Shown piece by piece: positions 6,774 through 10,450 of a stretch of 10,450 bases of DNA (the first letter of the stretch is position 1; each line of letters begins with the position of its first letter). The translations under genes and the position numbers were made by a program. The stretch comes from UBA8437 sp003445035. GTDB taxonomy: Bacteria > Planctomycetota > Planctomycetia > Planctomycetales > Planctomycetaceae. Under the pieces are notes generated by a model, which made no database searches, was not told the origin of the DNA, and was given only the letters and a program-made list of their open reading frames with translations. The DNA is taken from the NCBI GenBank assembly GCA_937901285.1, contig CALCHI010000554.1, positions 1 through 10,450 of the forward strand, written 5' to 3'.

Positions 6774-7820
6774 TCACAGGTCGCTGTCGCCGTCCTCGAG
6801 AGCGTCTCGCCATTGCGAGAGGTGTTCGAGGCAGATCGACGTGCCCCGGGCCACGGTCGTCAGGGGGTCCTCAGCCACCCGGACCGGGACTCCCAGTTGT
6901 TCGTTCATCAGTCGGTCGAGTCCGCGGAGGATCGAACCTCCTCCGGTCAGGACCATCCCGGTGTCGACGATGTCGGCAGCCAGTTCCGGTTGACACTGTT
7001 CGGTCACTCCGCGAATCGCGATCAGGATCGCCTCGAGTGGCTCTCGCAACGCCTCGCGAATTTCCTCGCTGGTGACGACCGCCTTCCGTGGCACGCCGCT
7101 GATCGTGTCGACGCCTCGCACTTCCGCGGTGCGTTCTTCATCCAGGGGAAAAGCGCTGCCGGCTTCGATCTTGATCGCTTCGGCCGCCTGGGTGCCGATC
7201 CGCAACGAGAAGTGCTGTTTCATGTACTCGACGATCGCCTCGTCCATCTCGTCTCCGCCGATGCGGATCGATCGACTGACGACGATTTCGGCGAGGCTGA
7301 GGATGGCGATCTCGGTCGTTCCGCCCCCGATGTCACAGACCATGCTGGCCATCGGTTCGGAGATCGGCAGCCCGGCTCCGATGCCGGCGGCCTTCGACTC
7401 GTCGATCAGGTAAACCCGTCCGGCCCCGGCCCGCTCGGCACTGTTGAAGACCGCTCGTTTTTCGACAGGGGTGATACCGCCGGGGACGGCAATCACCACC
7501 CGAGGCTTCAGCAGTCGGTGGCGGCTCGATTTCTTGATGAAGTACTCCAGCATCGCCTCGCACAGTTCGAAGTCGGTGATCACCCCGTCGGCCAGGGGGC
7601 GGACCGCCGTGATCGATTCGGGAGTGCGTCCGAGCATCTGCTTGGCGAGCTTCCCAACGGCGGTGCCGCGTCCCAGGACACGGCGGGTGCCTTTCTCGAG
7701 AGCCACGACGCTCGGTTCGTCCACCACCACGCCCTCGCCCTGGATCGCCACCAGCGTGTTGGCGGTGCCCAGATCGATAGCCAGGTCCGGACAGATCCAC
7801 TGGCGCAGGCGGTGCAACAT
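6774..7820 (-). CDS. mreB: Cell-shape-determining actin-like protein MreB
   Basis: A 348-residue actin homologue forming membrane-bound filaments that guide cell wall synthesis. The N-terminus [22 protein letters not shown] aligns directly with E. coli [22 protein letters not shown]. This includes the short amphipathic membrane-binding helix and the phosphate-1 loop (16-22), and it fixes the start at ATG 7820. Other nucleotide-binding parts are [12 protein letters not shown] (112-123), the phosphate-2 loop DIGGGTTE (163-170) and the adenosine motif [12 protein letters not shown] (291-302). The catalytic-loop glutamate is present as E141, but its context is DESKAAG rather than the common EEPMAAA. 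The frame stays open upstream to 8111, but that part overlaps the divergent SDR gene and has no MreB resemblance. First gene of the mreB-mreC-mreD-mrdA block; no clear Shine-Dalgarno. Confidence 0.97.
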   Translation of the reverse strand: [348 protein letters not shown]

Positions 7821-7871
7821 GGCCCTGGAGTCGGAGTGGGCGAGTTCGGGAGAAGCGACTGGGGCAGCCGG

Positions 7872-7900
7872 TTTGTAGTTCTCTGGCCGGTTTGCTGCAA
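7872..7900 (-). promoter_or_regulatory. Candidate promoter for the mreB-mreC-mreD-mrdA block
   Basis: On the minus strand, TTGCAG (7900-7895) and TACAAA (7877-7872) are 17 bases apart, matching consensus at 3 and 4 of 6 positions. Transcription would start near 7865, giving a leader of about 45 bases. A small palindrome, CTGCA-AGA-TGCAG (7895-7907), overlaps the -35 element. Weak evidence, but the divergent gene arrangement requires a promoter in this 142-base gap. Confidence 0.3.
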
Positions 7901-7924
7901 GATGCAGTTCCCGACCCGTCACGA

Positions 7925-7954
7925 CTGCGATTCGCTCGGGCCGTCGCGTAGAAT
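7925..7954 (+). promoter_or_regulatory. Candidate promoter immediately before the SDR gene (possible leaderless start)
   Basis: CTGCGA (7925-7930, 3 of 6) is followed after 18 bases by TAGAAT (7949-7954, 5 of 6). Eight bases then lead to the GTG at 7963, so the expected transcript start falls at or one to two bases before the start codon. No Shine-Dalgarno is present. The TAGAATC sequence and 18-base spacing are the same as before mnmA. Confidence 0.45.
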
Positions 7955-7962
7955 CAAAGCCC

Positions 7963-8763
7963 GTGACTTTCGTCGAAGACTCATCACCCGATTCCCCCGG
8001 AACGGCCGTGCCGCTGACGGCCGTCGTGACCGGTGCGGCCGTTCGGATCGGCCGTGCCCTGGCACTGGAACTGGCTGGCCGCGGGTGGCAGGTCGTCGTG
8101 CACCACCGCACCTCGGTGACCGAGGCGGAGGAGACGGTCGCGATGATCGCGGAAGCGGGAGCGCATGCGATCGCGGTGGCGGCCGATCTTGAGGAACCTC
8201 ACCGGGCGGCGGAGACCGTGTTCGAGGCGGCCGAAAACCGTTTCGGGCAGGTGTCGCTGTTGATCAACAACGCCGCGATCTTCGAGGGAGGGGCGTTGGG
8301 CGAAACCGATGCGGAGACCTGGCGGCGGCTGTTCGCGATCAATCTCGAGGCCCCTTGCGTGTTGTCCGAGCGTTTCGTACGGGGACTGGGCGAGGAGGGG
8401 ATCGGACAGATCATCAACCTGGTCGACTGGCGGGGGCTGCAGCCCGACCCGCAGCGGTTGGCCTATTCGTTGACCAAGCACGGGTTGGTAGCTCTGACCA
8501 GGAGCCTGGCCGAGTCGCTGGCTCCTCGGGTGCGTGTCAATGCCGTGGCTCCCGGACCGGTGCTGCCCCCTCCGGGGGCCGATGCCGGGGAACTGGCAGC
8601 CGCCGTGGCGGCCTCTCCGCTGCGTCGTGCGGGTGGCCCGAAAGATGTGGTGGCTGCGGTGGGATACCTGCTCGATGCCGAACTTGCCACCGGTGACGTG
8701 TTGTCGGTGGCCGGCGGAACCCAACTGCCGGCCTCCCGGACTGTTGGTCGGGTTGCCGAGTGA
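7963..8763 (+). CDS. Short-chain dehydrogenase/reductase resembling pteridine reductase (PTR1/FolM-like)
   Basis: A 266-residue cytoplasmic Rossmann-fold reductase, probably NADPH-dependent. Visible motifs are the cofactor loop TGAAVRIG (23-30), an HHRTS stretch (47-51) where PTR1 has HYHRS and binds the NADPH 2'-phosphate, NNAA (102-105), N127, YSLTK (168-172) and NAVAPGPV (193-200). The catalytic serine of classical SDRs is replaced by aspartate: D155, Y168 and K172 have the same 13- and 4-residue spacing as Asp181-Tyr194-Lys198 of Leishmania PTR1. The neighbour folB, 82 bases downstream on the same strand, supports reduction of a dihydropterin or dihydrofolate. A different SDR substrate remains possible. 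The start is GTG 7963, chosen because a TAGAAT element lies just upstream. The first 17 residues look unstructured, so a later start is not excluded. Confidence 0.82.
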   Translation: MTFVEDSSPDSPGTAVPLTAVVTGAAVRIGRALALELAGRGWQVVVHHRTSVTEAEETVAMIAEAGAHAIAVAADLEEPHRAAETVFEAAENRFGQVSLLINNAAIFEGGALGETDAETWRRLFAINLEAPCVLSERFVRGLGEEGIGQIINLVDWRGLQPDPQRLAYSLTKHGLVALTRSLAESLAPRVRVNAVAPGPVLPPPGADAGELAAAVAASPLRRAGGPKDVVAAVGYLLDAELATGDVLSVAGGTQLPASRTVGRVAE

Positions 8764-8793
8764 ACCGCGCGGCAGATAACGTCGGTGGAGTTG

Positions 8794-8819
8794 CTGCCCG
8801 AACCGGTGAGTTTCGGCAG
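8794..8819 (+). other. Imperfect stem-loop in the SDR-folB spacer
   Basis: CTGCC (8794-8798), a bulged C (8799) and GAA (8800-8802) pair with TTC (8812-8814) and GGCAG (8815-8819) around a 9-base loop. There is no T-run, so it is not a classic terminator. It ends 13 bases before the folB Shine-Dalgarno site. It could affect folB translation or transcript stability, or be chance pairing in GC-rich DNA. Confidence 0.3.
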
Positions 8820-8845
8820 GCCTACGATCCCAGGGGAGCGGTGGT

Positions 8846-9214
8846 GTGACAGACCGAATCGAGATTCGGGACCTGATGGTCCGGGCCATCGTCGGGATCA
8901 ATGACGACGAACGGATCAATCGGCAGGACGTGGTCATCAACCTCACGATCTGGCTCGATTTCCGTGCGGCGGGACGGTCCGACAACATCGATGACACGAT
9001 CAACTACCGCACACTGACCAAGCAGGTGATCGAACTGGTCGAGGGCTCGAGTTTCTTCCTGGTCGAGAAACTGGCCGGTGAGATTGCCAGCCTGGGCCTC
9101 GGGTTCTCCGAGGCGATCGAGCGGATCCGGGTATCGGTCGAGAAGCCGGGGGCGATTCGCTTTGCCCGTTCGGTCGGCGTCACGATCGAGCGGACACGCG
9201 GCGACGAGTCGTGA
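8846..9214 (+). CDS. folB: Dihydroneopterin aldolase (FolB family)
   Basis: A 122-residue enzyme of the usual FolB length (about 120). In folate synthesis FolB cleaves 7,8-dihydroneopterin to 6-hydroxymethyl-7,8-dihydropterin and glycolaldehyde, acting as a homo-octamer in the cytoplasm. Visible signs are GINDDERINRQDVVINL (17-33) with catalytic-site E22, SDNIDDTINYRTL (45-57) with Y54, EGSSFFLVEKLA (66-77) with E74, and EKPGAI (99-104) with K100. As I recall, these positions match the active-site numbering of Staphylococcus aureus FolB. The ending FARSVGVTIER is typical. The paralogue FolX (dihydroneopterin triphosphate epimerase) has the same fold and cannot be fully excluded. The start is GTG 8846, supported by AGGGGAG at 8832-8838 with a 7-base gap; no in-frame ATG fits better. 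Likely co-transcribed with the pteridine-reductase-like gene. Confidence 0.92.
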   Translation: MTDRIEIRDLMVRAIVGINDDERINRQDVVINLTIWLDFRAAGRSDNIDDTINYRTLTKQVIELVEGSSFFLVEKLAGEIASLGLGFSEAIERIRVSVEKPGAIRFARSVGVTIERTRGDES

Positions 9215-9221
9215 GATTCGA

Positions 9222-9246
9222 CCGGCCGGCCTGAAAGCCGGGCCGG
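9222..9246. terminator. GC-rich stem-loop between convergent genes, possible two-way terminator
   Basis: CCGGCCGGC (9222-9230) pairs with GCC (9237-9239) and GGCCGG (9241-9246), leaving one bulged G (9240) and a CTGAAA loop: a nine-pair, all G-C stem. It fills most of the 38-base gap between the folB stop (9214) and the stop of the convergent gene (9253). The plus-strand T-run after it is only three bases, so it is an atypical intrinsic terminator. Confidence 0.5.
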
Positions 9247-9252
9247 GTTTCC

Positions 9253-10302
9253 CTACTGGCTGAGCCGCTGCAGCAGTCGCAGCAACAGGATCAGGTCGTC
9301 ACTCTGGGAGGGCTTCTTGATCTGCAGGTTCCAGGCCGACGTCCAGGTCGTCGTCCTGGGCCGGAAGCCGAGTTTCGTCATGCGACGATGAAAATCGGGC
9401 ATGTGGGCGGCCCCGTAGAAGAGACCCAGACGCTTTTTGCCCTGGCCGAGTTGTTCGCGGACGACTTTCATGGCAGCGACGTTACGGTCCTGGACCAGCA
9501 ACTGGTCCAGCGTCTTGCCGACGCCGCCGTCGGGACCGAGGTTGGCCATCTGCTCGGCCATCATCCTCTTCATTTTCACCGGCCCATTAGGGTCCAGCAG
9601 CATTGTCAACAGGTCCACCTCCTCGACGCGGGCGTTGCCGCCCTTCTGCTTGGCCTTGGCTGCAGCGATGTTCTGCTGACGGATCATGTCGGCCAGCACA
9701 CCGAGGGTGATTGTCAACGCGGTGTCACCTCGTTTTTCCATCGCCTTGGCCATTTCGGCGGGCGAGAGATCGGCGTGCACGAAATTCTTCTTGGAGTAGT
9801 CGATCAGTTCGAGTTGGTGATCGAGCCCGAGGGTGGTTTTCATCGCGTTCTGGAGAAAACCGGCAGGGTTGTTCGAGGCGGCTCCGGCTCCCTTTGCCGG
9901 TCGGACTCCCTTCGGGGCGACCAGTTCGTAGAGCAGTGCGTCGTACTGTTCGAACTGCTTGTTGAGCGACGAGTAATAGGATCGTTCGCCGACGTGAACC
10001 GCACCGATCAGGTCGACGACGACGGTTTGCCGGCGTTTCTTGCCGGCGGCCGCCCTCAACCTCTTCACGTAGCGGACCGTGGCCGTTTCCATCCGCAAGG
10101 GCCCGCCGGTCTTCTCGTCACGGACGATGCGAATGAAAGTCGGTGCCTTGACGCCGGACTTTTTCTTCTTCGTCGGCTTCTTGGCCTGCTGCGCCTGCAG
10201 TGGGGACGAGCAGAGAGCGACGGCCAGGCACAGGAGTCCTGCCCAGACGCGGCGATTCGTTCCTGGGGCACCGTGGAAGGATCGCGTTGGAATCAGCGTC
10301 AT
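9253..10302 (-). CDS. Secreted TraB/GumN (Tiki-like) family protein
   Basis: A 349-residue protein with an N-terminal signal peptide: NRR followed by a hydrophobic core at about residues 19-33 and a likely cleavage after the LQA at 35-37. Next comes a lysine-rich linker (KKPTKKKK, 41-48). The main domain carries the TraB/GumN/Tiki hallmarks: a first GxxH as GAVH (100-103), YDALLYELV (120-128) with E126, QDRN (271-274) and a second GxxH as GAAH (297-300) followed by MPDF. In animal Tiki these histidines and the glutamate bind metal for proteolysis. Whether this bacterial protein is a protease is unknown. The central region (about 140-260) is helical and methionine/lysine-rich. The start at ATG 10302 is chosen because it puts the signal peptide near the N-terminus; the frame remains open to 10416, but the added residues look non-coding. 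Transcribed alone, convergent with folB. Confidence 0.78.
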   Translation of the reverse strand: MTLIPTRSFHGAPGTNRRVWAGLLCLAVALCSSPLQAQQAKKPTKKKKSGVKAPTFIRIVRDEKTGGPLRMETATVRYVKRLRAAAGKKRRQTVVVDLIGAVHVGERSYYSSLNKQFEQYDALLYELVAPKGVRPAKGAGAASNNPAGFLQNAMKTTLGLDHQLELIDYSKKNFVHADLSPAEMAKAMEKRGDTALTITLGVLADMIRQQNIAAAKAKQKGGNARVEEVDLLTMLLDPNGPVKMKRMMAEQMANLGPDGGVGKTLDQLLVQDRNVAAMKVVREQLGQGKKRLGLFYGAAHMPDFHRRMTKLGFRPRTTTWTSAWNLQIKKPSQSDDLILLLRLLQRLSQ

Positions 10303-10338
10303 GGTCGGAGTCTCTTCTGGGCCGACGGGCGTATGAGG

Positions 10339-10355
10339 CGGTTCAGTTTGAACCG
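10339..10355. repeat. Perfect 7-base inverted repeat, possible operator
   Basis: CGGTTCA and TGAACCG are separated by GTT. The centre is about 45 bases before the ATG at 10302, downstream of the candidate transcription start. It could be a regulator-binding site or form a leader hairpin in the mRNA. Confidence 0.45.
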
Positions 10356-10388
10356 TTCCAACCGTGTTTCGCAAGATCGTGTGAATTA

Positions 10389-10405
10389 TTCGATACGAGA
10401 TCGAA
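10389..10405. repeat. Perfect 6-base inverted repeat, possible operator
   Basis: TTCGAT and ATCGAA are separated by ACGAG. It overlaps the candidate -10 element for the TraB/GumN-like gene by two bases, where a repressor could act. A six-base match can arise by chance. Confidence 0.35.
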
Positions 10406-10450
10406 AATCTTGACACGTCGCTTCGGGAAGTGGTCGGCCTCTTTTAGCCA

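Larger units (their letters stand above)
10303..10450 (-). promoter_or_regulatory. Upstream region of the TraB/GumN-like gene, with two perfect inverted repeats
   Basis: This 148-base stretch contains no supported gene and includes the most AT-rich patch in the window (about 10381-10412). A minus-strand AATAAT (10390-10385, 5 of 6 matches to the -10 consensus) could be the promoter, but its -35 partner TCAAGA is poor. Transcription would start near 10378. Two inverted repeats flank it and are listed separately. The far end may also hold regulatory DNA for a gene beyond the window. Confidence 0.35.

Noticed and set aside
7821..8111. 97-codon N-terminal extension of mreB
   Set aside because: It runs antisense through the SDR gene. 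MreB homology starts exactly at the ATG at 7820.
10410..10415. Perfect TTGACA (-35 consensus) on the plus strand
   Set aside because: No -10 hexamer is found 16-18 bases downstream within the window, and no plus-strand gene follows before the window ends.
10303..10416. N-terminal extension of the TraB/GumN-like protein
   Set aside because: The extension would bury the signal peptide more than 50 residues into the protein. It also covers the likely promoter and inverted repeats.

Overview
This is a dense, GC-rich (about 60-65%) chromosomal window that looks like ordinary housekeeping DNA from a member of the Planctomycetota. That assignment is an inference. It rests on the overall feel of the proteins (MnmA with a GCCSAADAADARR-type segment, a divergent MreC/MreD/PBP2 set, a secreted TraB/GumN-like protein), frequent GTG starts and weak or missing Shine-Dalgarno sites. 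There is no rRNA, tRNA, IS element, CRISPR array or phage gene here, and I see no clear sign of horizontal transfer.

Layout. Bases 1-516 (+) hold the 3' end of an RND/MMPL-family exporter. Bases 610-1920 (+) encode a YbdG/MscM-type mechanosensitive channel. It converges, with an 11-base gap, on a minus-strand block running from about 7820 down to 1932: mreB, mreC, mreD, mrdA (PBP2) and mnmA. The first four are the core of the elongasome, which directs lateral peptidoglycan synthesis: MreB filament, MreC/MreD membrane partners and the PBP2 transpeptidase. The usual partner rodA is not in the cluster; the tRNA 2-thiouridylase mnmA occupies the next position. mreC and mreD overlap by four bases (GTGA), which suggests translational coupling.

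A 142-base divergent region (7821-7962) separates mreB from a plus-strand pair: a pteridine-reductase-like SDR (7963-8763) and a FolB-type dihydroneopterin aldolase (8846-9214). These two probably work together on reduced pterins. A GC-rich stem-loop at 9222-9246 lies between folB and the convergent last gene (9253-10302, minus), a secreted TraB/GumN (Tiki-like) family protein. Its upstream region (10303-10450) is less GC-rich than the rest and carries two perfect inverted repeats.

I found no convincing new multi-gene system. The most useful leads are: a shared TAGAATC -10-like element placed only 6-8 bases before the start codons of mnmA and the SDR, which suggests leaderless transcripts; the PTR1-like catalytic arrangement in the SDR next to folB; the absence of rodA beside mrdA; a charged insertion in PBP2; and an unusual MreB catalytic-loop sequence.
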